DNA of 64,000 bases from positions 1-64,000 of the forward strand of contig CAIKLM010000045.1 of NCBI GenBank assembly GCA_903828235.1, written 5' to 3'. The translations under genes and the position numbers were made by a program. Below the pieces are notes generated by a model. The model was not told the DNA's origin. It saw only the letters and a program-made list of their open reading frames with translations, and did no database searches. Of the stretch, positions 7,773-17,400 are shown piece after piece. The stretch is from an uncultured beta proteobacterium. GTDB taxonomy: Bacteria; Pseudomonadota; Gammaproteobacteria; Burkholderiales; Burkholderiaceae_C. Position 1 is the stretch's first letter. Each line of letters starts with the position of its first letter.

Positions 7773-9418
7773 GGCGGGGCATCCGGGCCGGCGCCGCCGG
7801 GCAGGTCGCAGGCGACGCGGTCGCGTCCCTGGTGCTTGGCCTCGTAGAGCAGCCGGTCGGCACGCTGCAGCGCATCGGCCAGCGGTTCGTCAGGCGCCGG
7901 CTGCACGGCGCCCAGGCTGACCGTGACGCGCAGCCCCGGAGCGATGGCCGACCAGTCGTGCGCCGCCACCACCTCGCGCATGCGCTCCAGCACGCCGGCG
8001 GCAGCGCCCACGCCCAGCTCCTGCAGCAGCAGCGCGAACTCCTCGCCGCCGTGCCGGGCCAGCAGGTCGCGCGGCCGCAGCGCCGCGCCGAGGCAGCGCG
8101 CCAGCTCGCGAAGCACGCGGTCGCCGGTGGCATGGCCATGGCGGTCGTTGATGGCCTTGAAGTGGTCGACGTCGATCAGGGCCAGCACGCGGCCGGCTCG
8201 CCCTTCGCCCAGGCGCTGCAGTTCCGCCTCGAAGCCGCGGCGGTTGAACAGCTCGGTCAGCGGGTCGGTGGCCGCGAGCGCGCTCATGCGCGCCACGCCC
8301 TCGGCCAGGCCCTGGTTCTGGGCCCTCAGGCGCTGGTTCTCGACCACGGCGTCCAGGGCCGACAGGCGGGCCAGCGAACCCTCGAGGCGCGTCTCGACGG
8401 CCGCCACGAGCACGGCGCGCGCGCGCTGGTGAAAGCGCTTGTGCAGAGCCAGCGCCTCCTCGGGGCGCCCCATCAGCTCCGCGATCTCCGAGCGCAGCTG
8501 CAGGTGCAGGCTGCGGCGGGACTGCGACAGCGCCGTGTCGGCCAGCGCGGCGGCGTGCTGCGCGGCCTCCCGGGCGCGGTCCGGTTCGCCCAGGGCGAGG
8601 CGGGCCTTGGCGAGGTCGACCCACAACGAGGACAGCAGCACCGCCGGCAGCGCTGGCGACCCGTCGAGCACGCGCTGCAGCACCGCGGCGGCCTCGGCGG
8701 GGCGGCCCGCGGCGGCGTGGACGGCCGCCGTCACATGGGCCAGCCGCCAGTGGCCGCGCGGGGCGTCCAGGGCGGCCACCGCGGGCTCCAGCAGCGCCAG
8801 CTCGCGCTCCATGCGCTGCGCCAGCCCGACGGCCGAGGCCGGATCCTCGTCTTCGATCAGGCGGCGGTGTTCGTTGGCCACCACCAGCCAGTTGGTGCGC
8901 AGGGTCACCACCTGGCCCGGCTCGCCCTCGGCCTCGGCGATGACGAGCGCCCGCTCGTAGGCCAGCAGCGCCGGGGCGGTAAGGCCCATGCCGTACAGGG
9001 TGGCGGCCATGCTGCCGAGCAGCGCGCGCACGGCGCCCTCGCGGTGCACCTCGGGCAGGCGTCGCTCCATCTCGCCCAGCGCGTCCAGCGCCTGGGCCAG
9101 CTGGTCGCCCCGCGCCTGCTCCATGGCCAGTTGGCCCCAGGCCACGCACTCCCGCTCGGCATCGCCCAGTTGTTGCGCGGCCTGTGCGGACTCCTGCGTC
9201 CAGCGCAGGGCGTCCTCGGCGCGCGAGAGGTTGGAGCAGGCCCGCCCGACGCACAGCGCCGCGTCGCTGGCCGCCCCCCAGTCGCCGCGGTCGCGGGCAC
9301 CCCGGAACAGGGCCGGGCCCTCGGCCACGACGCTCTCGAAGCGCGAAGCCGCGAGCGCGGCCTGCAGCGCCCCGACCTCGGGCGCCTGGGGCCGTGGTGC
9401 GGGCGCTGCGTCGCTCAC
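7769..9418 (-). CDS. Diguanylate cyclase with N-terminal TPR-like sensor region
   Basis: 549 residues, no membrane segment. Residues 1-345 are Ala/Leu-rich helical repeats resembling TPRs, about 345-385 is a probable coiled coil (SALDAVVENQRLRAQNQGL), and the GGDEF domain follows. The active-site motif is GGEEF at 457-461, so cyclase activity is expected. An RxxD inhibitory site (RPRD, 448-451) stands exactly five residues before it, so product feedback is likely. No EAL domain is present. The GTG start at 9418 lies 1 bp after the lpdA stop and the end overlaps zapE by 4 bp. The gene is thus embedded in the 2-oxoglutarate dehydrogenase operon. Confidence 0.92.
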   Translation of the reverse strand: MSDAAPAPRPQAPEVGALQAALAASRFESVVAEGPALFRGARDRGDWGAASDAALCVGRACSNLSRAEDALRWTQESAQAAQQLGDAERECVAWGQLAMEQARGDQLAQALDALGEMERRLPEVHREGAVRALLGSMAATLYGMGLTAPALLAYERALVIAEAEGEPGQVVTLRTNWLVVANEHRRLIEDEDPASAVGLAQRMERELALLEPAVAALDAPRGHWRLAHVTAAVHAAAGRPAEAAAVLQRVLDGSPALPAVLLSSLWVDLAKARLALGEPDRAREAAQHAAALADTALSQSRRSLHLQLRSEIAELMGRPEEALALHKRFHQRARAVLVAAVETRLEGSLARLSALDAVVENQRLRAQNQGLAEGVARMSALAATDPLTELFNRRGFEAELQRLGEGRAGRVLALIDVDHFKAINDRHGHATGDRVLRELARCLGAALRPRDLLARHGGEEFALLLQELGVGAAAGVLERMREVVAAHDWSAIAPGLRVTVSLGAVQPAPDEPLADALQRADRLLYEAKHQGRDRVACDLPGGAGPDAPP

Positions 9419-9419
9419 G

Positions 9420-10841
9420 TCAGAAGTTGAGCGTGCGCTTGTCCACCGCGAGCGCGGCTTCCTTGGTGGCCTCGGACAGCGAGGGGTGCGCGTGGCAGAT
9501 GCGGGCGATGTCCTCGCTGCTGGCCTTGAACTCCATCGCCACCACGGCCTCGGCGATGAGCTCGCTGGCCATCGGGCCGACGATGTGCACGCCCAGGATC
9601 TCGTCGGTCGCGGCGTCGGCCAGGAACTTCACCATGCCGGTGGTGTCCCCCAGGGCGCGCGCGCGGCCGTTGGCCATGAAGGGGAAGGTGCCGGCCTTGT
9701 AGGCCGCGCCGCGGGCCTTGAGCTGCTGCTCGGTCTCGCCGACCCAGGCGATCTCGGGGCTCGTGTAGATGACCCAGGGGATGGTGTTGAAGTTGACGTG
9801 ACCGTGCTGGCCCGCGATGCGCTCGGCCACCGCGACGCCCTCCTCCTCGGCCTTGTGCGCGAGCATGGGGCCGCGCACCACGTCGCCCACGGCCCACACG
9901 CCGGGCAGGCTGGTGCGGCACTCGGCGTCGACGACGATGGCGCCGCGCTCGTCCAGCTTCAGGCCCACCGCCTCGGCGTTCAGGCCCGTGGTGTTGGGCA
10001 CGCGGCCGATGCTGACGACCAGCTTGTCCACGGCCAGCGTGCGGGCCTCGCCCTTGGCATCGGTGTAGGCGACGCTGACGCCGGCCTTGCCGACCTTGAC
10101 CTCGCCGACCTTCACGGCCAGCTCGATCTTCAGGCCCTGCCTGACGAAGGCCTTGTGCGCCTCCTTGGCGATCTGCTCGTCCACCGCGCCCAGGAAGGTG
10201 GGCAGGCCCTCGAGCACCGTCACCTCGGCGCCCAGGCGCCGCCACACCGAGCCCATCTCCAGGCCGATGACGCCGGCCCCGATCAGGCCCAGCGTCTTCG
10301 GAACGCCGCCGATGCGCAGCGCGCCGTCGTTGCTGAGCACCTTGTCCTCGTCGAAGGGCACGCCGGGCAGCGCGCGGGCGTTGCTGCCCGTGGCGACGAC
10401 GACGTGCCGCGCCAGCAGCGACTCGCCGTTGACCGCCACCTCCCAGCCGCCCTCGGCCGCCTTCACGAAGGAGCCGCGGCCGTGGAAGAAGCTGACCTTG
10501 TTCTTCTTGAACAGGTACAGGATGCCCTCGTTGTTCTGCTTCACGACGGCGTCCTTGCGGGCGAGCATCTTCTTCACGTCGATGCTCAGGTCCTTCAGGC
10601 CGATGCCGTGGTCGGCGAAGTGGTGTGCCGCGTGCTCGTAGTGCTCCGAGCTCTGCAGCAACGCCTTGCTCGGGATGCAGCCGACGTTGGTGCAGGTGCC
10701 GCCCGGCGCGGGGCCGCCCTTGTCGTTCTTCCACTCGTCGATGCAGGCGGTGTTCAGGTCCAGCTGAGCCGCGCGGATGGCGGCGATGTAGCCGCCGGGG
10801 CCGCCGCCGATGACGACGACGTCGAATTGCTTGCTGCTCAT
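9420..10841 (-). CDS. lpdA: Dihydrolipoyl dehydrogenase (E3)
   Basis: 473 residues, a FAD-dependent disulfide oxidoreductase that reoxidises dihydrolipoamide with NAD+. It is the E3 component of the 2-oxoglutarate dehydrogenase complex and possibly others. The FAD dinucleotide fold (VVVIGGGPGGYIAAI, residue 8 on), the redox disulfide CTNVGC, the NAD fold (LIGAGVIGLEMGSVW) and the C-terminal His-Glu pair in HAHPSLSE are all visible. The ATG at 10841 has GAGG 8 nt upstream. The gene lies 10 bp after odhB. Confidence 0.97.
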   Translation of the reverse strand: MSSKQFDVVVIGGGPGGYIAAIRAAQLDLNTACIDEWKNDKGGPAPGGTCTNVGCIPSKALLQSSEHYEHAAHHFADHGIGLKDLSIDVKKMLARKDAVVKQNNEGILYLFKKNKVSFFHGRGSFVKAAEGGWEVAVNGESLLARHVVVATGSNARALPGVPFDEDKVLSNDGALRIGGVPKTLGLIGAGVIGLEMGSVWRRLGAEVTVLEGLPTFLGAVDEQIAKEAHKAFVRQGLKIELAVKVGEVKVGKAGVSVAYTDAKGEARTLAVDKLVVSIGRVPNTTGLNAEAVGLKLDERGAIVVDAECRTSLPGVWAVGDVVRGPMLAHKAEEEGVAVAERIAGQHGHVNFNTIPWVIYTSPEIAWVGETEQQLKARGAAYKAGTFPFMANGRARALGDTTGMVKFLADAATDEILGVHIVGPMASELIAEAVVAMEFKASSEDIARICHAHPSLSEATKEAALAVDKRTLNF

Positions 10842-10851
10842 CGTGGCGACC

Positions 10852-12111
<1,260 letters not shown>

Positions 12112-12190
12112 GGGTCTATCTCAATGTGATGTTTGTGGTGTGCCGGGGGTTGGCCAAGCGGCCGCCGCGGCACCGGCTCTGCCGGGCCGC

Positions 12191-12219
12191 CGGCGGCGCC
12201 CCCTCGAGGGGGCGCGCCG
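12191..12219. repeat. Long palindrome between sucA and odhB
   Basis: A perfect 20-bp palindrome, GCGCCCCCTCGAGGGGGCGC (12196-12215), is flanked by a further CGGC/GCCG pairing with one bulged base. It lies inside the sucA-odhB gap, with no T-run on either strand. It looks like the GC-rich intergenic repeats common in Burkholderiales. It could slow polymerase or protect the upstream mRNA end. Confidence 0.6.
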
Positions 12220-12239
12220 CAGGCGCTCCGGGGGTGGGC

Positions 12240-15107
12240 CTATTTCGTCAGGACGAAGCCCTTGAGCTTGCCGAAGGCCTGATCGAGCAGCGCCTTCTGC
12301 TGCTCCTGGTGCAGGTGGCTGTAGCCCACCGCGGGCGAGGCGCTGGCGGGGCGGCCGGCGTAGCCGAGCTTCTGGCCTTCGGACATGTTCTCGTGCACGT
12401 AGTGCTGCACGAAGAACCAGGCGCCCTGGTTCTGCGGCTCGTCCTGGCACCACACCACCTCGGTGGCGTTGGGGAAACGCTTCATCTCGGCCGCGAAGGC
12501 CTTGTGCGGGAACGGGTAGAGCTGCTCCACGCGGATGATGGCCACGTCCCAGGCCTTCTTCTCGTCGCGCTTCTTGATCAGGTCGTACGCCACCTTGCCC
12601 GAGCAGCAGATGACGCGCCGCACCTTCTCGCCCTCGACCTCGGCGCGCTGCGGCCCGATGACGGTGCGGAACTCGCCCTTGGTGAACTCCACCAGCGGGC
12701 TGGTGGCGTCCTTGGCACGCAGCAGGCTCTTGGGCGTGAAGATGATCAGCGGCTTGCGGAACTGCCGCACCATCTGCCTGCGCAGCAGGTGGAAGATCTG
12801 GCTGGCGCTCGTGGGCTGCACGATCTGCATGTTGTTGTCGGCCGCCAGCTGCATGAAGCGCTCCAGGCGGGCGCTGCTGTGTTCGGGGCCCTGGCCCTCG
12901 TAGCCGTGGGGCAGCATCAGCGTCAGGCCGTTCACGCGGCCCCACTTCACCTCGCCGGAGGCGATGAACTGGTCGATGACGACCTGCGCGCCGTTGGCGA
13001 AGTCGCCGAACTGCGCTTCCCAGATCGTCAGCGTGTTGGGCTCTGCGGCGGAGTAGCCGTACTCGAAGCCCAGCACCGCCTCTTCCGAGAGGATGGAGTC
13101 GATGACGGTGAACGGCGCCTGGTTGTCGGCCACGTTCTGCAGCGGGATGTAGGTGCCGGTGTCCCACTTCTCGCGGTTCTGGTCGTGCAGCACGGCGTGG
13201 CGGTGCACGAAGGTGCCGCGCCCGCAGTCCTCGCCGCTCAGGCGCACGGCGTAGCCGCTGGCCACCAGCGACGCATAGGCCAGCGTCTCGCCCATGCCCC
13301 AGTCGACGTTGATCTCGCCACGGCCCATGGCGGCGCGGTCGGCGATGACCTTCTCCACCAGGGGGTGCAGCTTGAAGTTGCCCGGGATGGTGGTGATCTT
13401 CTCGGCCAGGCGCTTGATCTCGGCCAGCGGCAGCGCGGTGTCGGCGGCGTCCGTCCACTTCTTGCCGAGGAACGGCGCCCAGTCGACCGCGTACTTGCTC
13501 TTGAAGTTGGTGAGCACCGGGTCCACGGTGTGGCGGCCCTCGTCCATGGCGGCGCGGTACGCCTTGACCATGCCGTCGGGGCTGTTGGGGCCCTCGGCCT
13601 GCAGCACGCCCTGCGTCACCAGCTTGTCGCCGTAGAGCTTGCGCGTGCCGGGGTGCTGGCCGATCTTCTTGTACATCAGCGGCTGGGTCAGCGACGGCGT
13701 GTCCTGCTCGTTGTGGCCCAGCTTGCGGAAGCAGACGATGTCGACCACCACGTCCTTGTTGAACTTCTGGCGGTAGTCCATGGCCAGGCGGGTGCACCAG
13801 ACCACGGCCTCGGGGTCGTCGCCGTTCACGTGCAGCACCGGGGCCTCGATCATCTTGACCACGTCGGAGCAGTACAGCGTGCTGCGACTGTCACGCGGGT
13901 CGCTGGTGGTGAAGCCGATCTGGTTGTTCACCACCAGGTGCACGGTGCCGCCGGTGTAGTAGCCGCGCGTCTGCGCCAGCGCCAGCGTCTCCATCACCAC
14001 GCCCTGGCCGGCAAAGGCCGCGTCACCGTGCACCAGCACGGGCAGGACCTGGTCGCCTTCCTTGTCGCCACGGCGGTCCATGCGCGCCTTCACCGAGCCC
14101 TCGACCACCGGGTTGACGATCTCCAGGTGGCTGGGGTTGAAGGCCAGGCTCAGGTGCACGGCGCCGCCGGGGGTGCTGATGTCGGAGCTGAAGCCCTGGT
14201 GGTACTTCACGTCGCCGGCCGGCAGGTCTTCCTTGGCGGTGTGGTCGAACTCGGCGAACAGGTCCTTGGGCATCTTGCCCAGGGTGTTGACGAGCACGTT
14301 CAGCCGGCCGCGGTGGGCCATGCCGATGACGATCTCCTGCACGCCCACCGCGCCGGCGCGCTGCACCAGCTCGTCCATGCTGGCGATGAAGCTCTCGCCC
14401 CCTTCCAGGCTGAAGCGCTTCTGGCCCACGTACTTGGTGTGCAGGTAGCGCTCCAGACCCTCGGCGGCGGTCAGCCGGTCGAGGATGTGCTTCTTCTCGT
14501 CGGGGGTGAAGGTGGGGGTGCTGCGCACGCTCTCGAGCCGCTCCTGCCACCAGCGCTTCTCGGTCGGATCGGTGCAGTGCATGAACTCGGCGCCGATCGT
14601 GCCGCAGTAGGTCTGGCGCAGCGCCTGCACGATCTCGCGCAGCGTCATGTGCTCGGACTTCGAGAAGTACGTGTTCGCGGCCGAGAACGTGATGTCCAGG
14701 TCCGACTCGGTCAGGTCGTAGAACGACGGCTCAAGCTCGGGGATGCGTGGGCGCTCGGTGCGCTTGAGCGGGTCGAGGTCGGCCCAGCGGCTGCCGAGGA
14801 AGCGGTAGGCCGCGATCAGGCTCTGCACGTGCACCTGCTTCCGGGCCACGGCCAGATCGGCCTCGGAGGCCTTCAGCGCGAAGGCGTTGGCCTTGGCGCG
14901 CTGCGCAAAGCTCTCGATGACGGGCGCGTGGGCTACGTCGCGGCTGCTGCTGCCGTCGACGGCGGGCACGTGCTGCAGGTTGTCGAAGTAGGCGCGCCAG
15001 TTGTCGGGCACGCTGCCGGGGTTGTCGAGGTAGGCCTCGTACAACTCCTCCACGTAGGGCGCGTTGCCCCCGAACAGGTAGGAGTTGAGCCGGTACTGCT
15101 GCATCAT
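12240..15107 (-). CDS. sucA: 2-oxoglutarate dehydrogenase E1 component
   Basis: 955 residues, thiamine-diphosphate-dependent, decarboxylates 2-oxoglutarate in the TCA cycle. The N-terminal E1 signature (NSYLFGGNAPYVEELYEAY), the ThDP region (MAHRGRLNVLVNTLGK and GDAAFAGQGVV), and the C-terminal transketolase-like domain (GEDCGRGTFVHRHAVLHDQ) are all visible. The ATG at 15107 is chosen because AAGGTGAG lies about 7 nt upstream; an in-frame start further up would enter the hairpin-bearing leader. It is the first gene of the sucA-odhB-lpdA-DGC-zapE operon. Also known as odhA. Confidence 0.97.
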   Translation of the reverse strand: MMQQYRLNSYLFGGNAPYVEELYEAYLDNPGSVPDNWRAYFDNLQHVPAVDGSSSRDVAHAPVIESFAQRAKANAFALKASEADLAVARKQVHVQSLIAAYRFLGSRWADLDPLKRTERPRIPELEPSFYDLTESDLDITFSAANTYFSKSEHMTLREIVQALRQTYCGTIGAEFMHCTDPTEKRWWQERLESVRSTPTFTPDEKKHILDRLTAAEGLERYLHTKYVGQKRFSLEGGESFIASMDELVQRAGAVGVQEIVIGMAHRGRLNVLVNTLGKMPKDLFAEFDHTAKEDLPAGDVKYHQGFSSDISTPGGAVHLSLAFNPSHLEIVNPVVEGSVKARMDRRGDKEGDQVLPVLVHGDAAFAGQGVVMETLALAQTRGYYTGGTVHLVVNNQIGFTTSDPRDSRSTLYCSDVVKMIEAPVLHVNGDDPEAVVWCTRLAMDYRQKFNKDVVVDIVCFRKLGHNEQDTPSLTQPLMYKKIGQHPGTRKLYGDKLVTQGVLQAEGPNSPDGMVKAYRAAMDEGRHTVDPVLTNFKSKYAVDWAPFLGKKWTDAADTALPLAEIKRLAEKITTIPGNFKLHPLVEKVIADRAAMGRGEINVDWGMGETLAYASLVASGYAVRLSGEDCGRGTFVHRHAVLHDQNREKWDTGTYIPLQNVADNQAPFTVIDSILSEEAVLGFEYGYSAAEPNTLTIWEAQFGDFANGAQVVIDQFIASGEVKWGRVNGLTLMLPHGYEGQGPEHSSARLERFMQLAADNNMQIVQPTSASQIFHLLRRQMVRQFRKPLIIFTPKSLLRAKDATSPLVEFTKGEFRTVIGPQRAEVEGEKVRRVICCSGKVAYDLIKKRDEKKAWDVAIIRVEQLYPFPHKAFAAEMKRFPNATEVVWCQDEPQNQGAWFFVQHYVHENMSEGQKLGYAGRPASASPAVGYSHLHQEQQKALLDQAFGKLKGFVLTK

Positions 15108-15202
15108 CGTTCGCTCACCTTTCACCCCGGTTTCCAGGGCTGCTGATGGGTTGATCAACCTTCCGCGTCCCGGCTTCACCGGTTGGCGGATTAGCGACCC
15201 GT

Positions 15203-15229
15203 CTTGCCGGCTGTCTCGGTGCCGGCAAG
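15203..15229. promoter_or_regulatory. Inverted repeat in the sucA leader
   Basis: A perfect 9-bp inverted repeat, CTTGCCGGC and GCCGGCAAG, is separated by 9 nt and lies about 100 bp before the sucA ATG. The gap 15108-15377 otherwise holds no gene. It could be an operator or an RNA hairpin in the sucA leader. There is no T-run, so it is unlikely to be a terminator. Confidence 0.4.
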
Positions 15230-15377
15230 GGGACGGGAAGGACCTTCTGTATCTGGGACCGGCACTCTAACACCGCGTGGCGGCCGCCTCGTGCTCGTCG
15301 TAGGGCCGGATTAGACGCCCGCGCACCCCTCAATTTCCTGACAAGCCGGGCGCCGCCGCGGCCAGACTGCGCGCGCC

Positions 15378-15722
15378 ATGGGCCCCCGCATCATCCACCT
15401 GCACCCCGCTGCACCGACCAAGCCGGCCACGGGGGCGGCCTGCAACGGCTGCGGCGTGTGCTGCGCCGCCGAGCCCTGCCCGCTGGGCATGCTGCTGTCG
15501 CGCCGCCGCCGCGGCGCCTGCGCGGCCCTGGAGTGGCACGCGGCCGACGCCCGCTACCGCTGCGGCGCCCTGGCCGCGCCCGCGCGCTGGTTGCCCTGGC
15601 TGCCGGCGCCGCTGGCCCGGGGCCTGGCCGGGCGCTGGATCGCCGCCGGAAGGGGCTGCGACGCCGATCTCGAGCCGCAGGCCGCGGGCCCGGCCTCCGG
15701 GCAGTCCCCGGGCCAGCCCTGA
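15378..15722 (+). CDS. Small Cys-cluster protein (YkgJ-like), unknown function
   Basis: 114 residues. The N-terminal third contains ACNGCGVCCAAEPCPLGM, a CxxCxxCC...C arrangement resembling the zinc- or iron-binding cluster of YkgJ-type proteins. More Cys follow (GACAAL, YRCGAL, GRGCDADL), giving eight in all. The rest is basic and aromatic, with an Ala/Pro/Gly tail. Similar short proteins are common in Burkholderiales; no reaction is known to me. It is transcribed away from sucA and lies 58 bp before the binding-protein gene. Confidence 0.7.
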   Translation: MGPRIIHLHPAAPTKPATGAACNGCGVCCAAEPCPLGMLLSRRRRGACAALEWHAADARYRCGALAAPARWLPWLPAPLARGLAGRWIAAGRGCDADLEPQAAGPASGQSPGQP

Positions 15723-15780
15723 GGGCCCGGGCCGCGGTGGCGGCCTAGCATCGGGCTCCCCGATCCTGCCCCGCCCTGCC

Positions 15781-17373
15781 ATGCCGACAAGCCCTTCCCG
15801 GACCCCGCGCGCCCTGCTCGCCGCCGCCCTGTTCGCCACCGCACTGCTGGCCGCCCCGCTGCAGGCGCAGACGCTGCGCTGGGCCGCCCAGAACGACATC
15901 CTGACGCTGGACCCGCACTCGCAGAACCACGCCACCACCAGCGCCATCCTGATGCACGCCTACGAGGGCCTGGTGCGCTACGGCGCCCAGTACCAGGTGG
16001 AGCCCGCGCTGGCCACCCAGTGGACCTTCACCAACCCCACCACGCTGCGCTTCCAGTTGCGCAAGGGCGTGAAGTTCCACGACGGCACGCCGTTCACGGC
16101 CGACGACGTGGTGTTCAGCTTCAACCGCATCCGCCAGCCCCAGGGCACGATGCAGATCTACGTGACCGGCGTCAACGAGGTGAGGAAGGTCGACGACCAC
16201 ACCGTCGACATGATCCTGGCCGCGCCGAACCCCACGCTGCTGCGCAACCTGGTCGACTTCCGCATCATGAGCCGGACCTGGGCGGAAAAGAACAACACCG
16301 CGCGCGTGCAGGACTACAAGGCCAAGGAGGAGAACTTCGCCTCGCGCAACGTGATGGGCACGGGCCCCTACCGCATCCTCAGCTGGCAGCCCGAGCAGCG
16401 CATCATGATGGCGCGCCACGAGGGCTGGTGGGACAAGCCCACCAGCAACGTGCAGCAGGTGGTCTACACGCCCATCAAGGCCGAGGCCACCCGCGTGGCC
16501 GCGCTGCTGGCCGGCGACGTGGACATGCTCACCGACGTGCCGGTGCAGGACCTCGAGCGCCTGTCCAAGGACAAGCGCCTGAAGGTCGTCAACGGCCCCG
16601 AGGTGCGCACCATCTTCCTGGCGCCCGACATGGGCAGCCCCGAGCTGCGGCACGCCAGCGTCAAGGGCCGCAACCCCTTCGCCGACAAGCGGGTGCGCCA
16701 GGCCCTGAGCCTGGCCATCGACCGCGTCGCCATCCAGCGCAGCATCATGCGCGGGCAGAGCCTGCCGGCGGCGCTGATCGTGGCGCCGGGCGTCAACGGC
16801 TGGTCGAAGGAGCTCGACACGCCCGCCAAGCCCGACCTCGCCCGCGCGCAGGCCCTGCTGAAGGAGGCCGGCTACCCCGACGGCTTCGAGGTGCGGCTGA
16901 ACTGCCCCAACAACCGCTACGTCAACGACGAGAAGATCTGCCAGGCCGTGGTGGCGATGTGGGCGCGCATCGGCGTGAAGGCGCAGCTGGCCAGCGAGAA
17001 CATGGCCACGTTCATCCAGAAGGTGCAGAACTTCGACAGCAGCCTGTACCTGCTGGGCTGGGGCGTGGCGAACTACGACGCCCAGTACAGCCTGCAGAGC
17101 CTCGTGCGCACGCGCACCAGCGGCGCCGACGGCAACTTCAACTTCAGCAGGGTCTCCGACCCCGCGCTCGACCGCCTGATCGACGCGATGAAGAGCGACA
17201 CCAACGAGGCCCGGCGCAACGGCCTGCTGCGCGACGCGCTGGTGCGCGTGCGCGACGAGACGCTGCTGATCCCGCTGCACCACCAGATCCGGCCCTGGGT
17301 GATGAAGGCGGGCGTGACCACCGTGCACCGCTCCGACGACCGGCCGGAGGCGCGCTTCACCAGCGTGCGCTGA
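15781..17373 (+). CDS. ABC transporter substrate-binding protein, family 5 (dipeptide/oligopeptide type)
   Basis: 530 residues. A signal peptide (residues 1-29, ending AAPLQA) precedes a full SBP_bac_5 domain. Typical segments are LRWAAQNDILTLDPHSQN, GLVRYGAQYQVEPALATQW, VKFHDGTPFTADDVVFSFNRI and VRQALSLAIDRVAI. The protein should bind peptides or related solutes in the periplasm. No permease or ATPase genes are adjacent, so it is an orphan component here and the substrate cannot be named. The stop is 27 bp from the convergent amidohydrolase. Confidence 0.9.
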   Translation: MPTSPSRTPRALLAAALFATALLAAPLQAQTLRWAAQNDILTLDPHSQNHATTSAILMHAYEGLVRYGAQYQVEPALATQWTFTNPTTLRFQLRKGVKFHDGTPFTADDVVFSFNRIRQPQGTMQIYVTGVNEVRKVDDHTVDMILAAPNPTLLRNLVDFRIMSRTWAEKNNTARVQDYKAKEENFASRNVMGTGPYRILSWQPEQRIMMARHEGWWDKPTSNVQQVVYTPIKAEATRVAALLAGDVDMLTDVPVQDLERLSKDKRLKVVNGPEVRTIFLAPDMGSPELRHASVKGRNPFADKRVRQALSLAIDRVAIQRSIMRGQSLPAALIVAPGVNGWSKELDTPAKPDLARAQALLKEAGYPDGFEVRLNCPNNRYVNDEKICQAVVAMWARIGVKAQLASENMATFIQKVQNFDSSLYLLGWGVANYDAQYSLQSLVRTRTSGADGNFNFSRVSDPALDRLIDAMKSDTNEARRNGLLRDALVRVRDETLLIPLHHQIRPWVMKAGVTTVHRSDDRPEARFTSVR

Positions 17374-17400
17374 GGCCCGGTCGCTCGGGCGCCGCCGCGC

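Noticed and set aside
15750-15764. Short inverted repeat ATCGGG/CCCGAT before the substrate-binding protein
   Set aside because: Six-bp arms around 3 nt are expected by chance in such GC-rich DNA; no supporting context.
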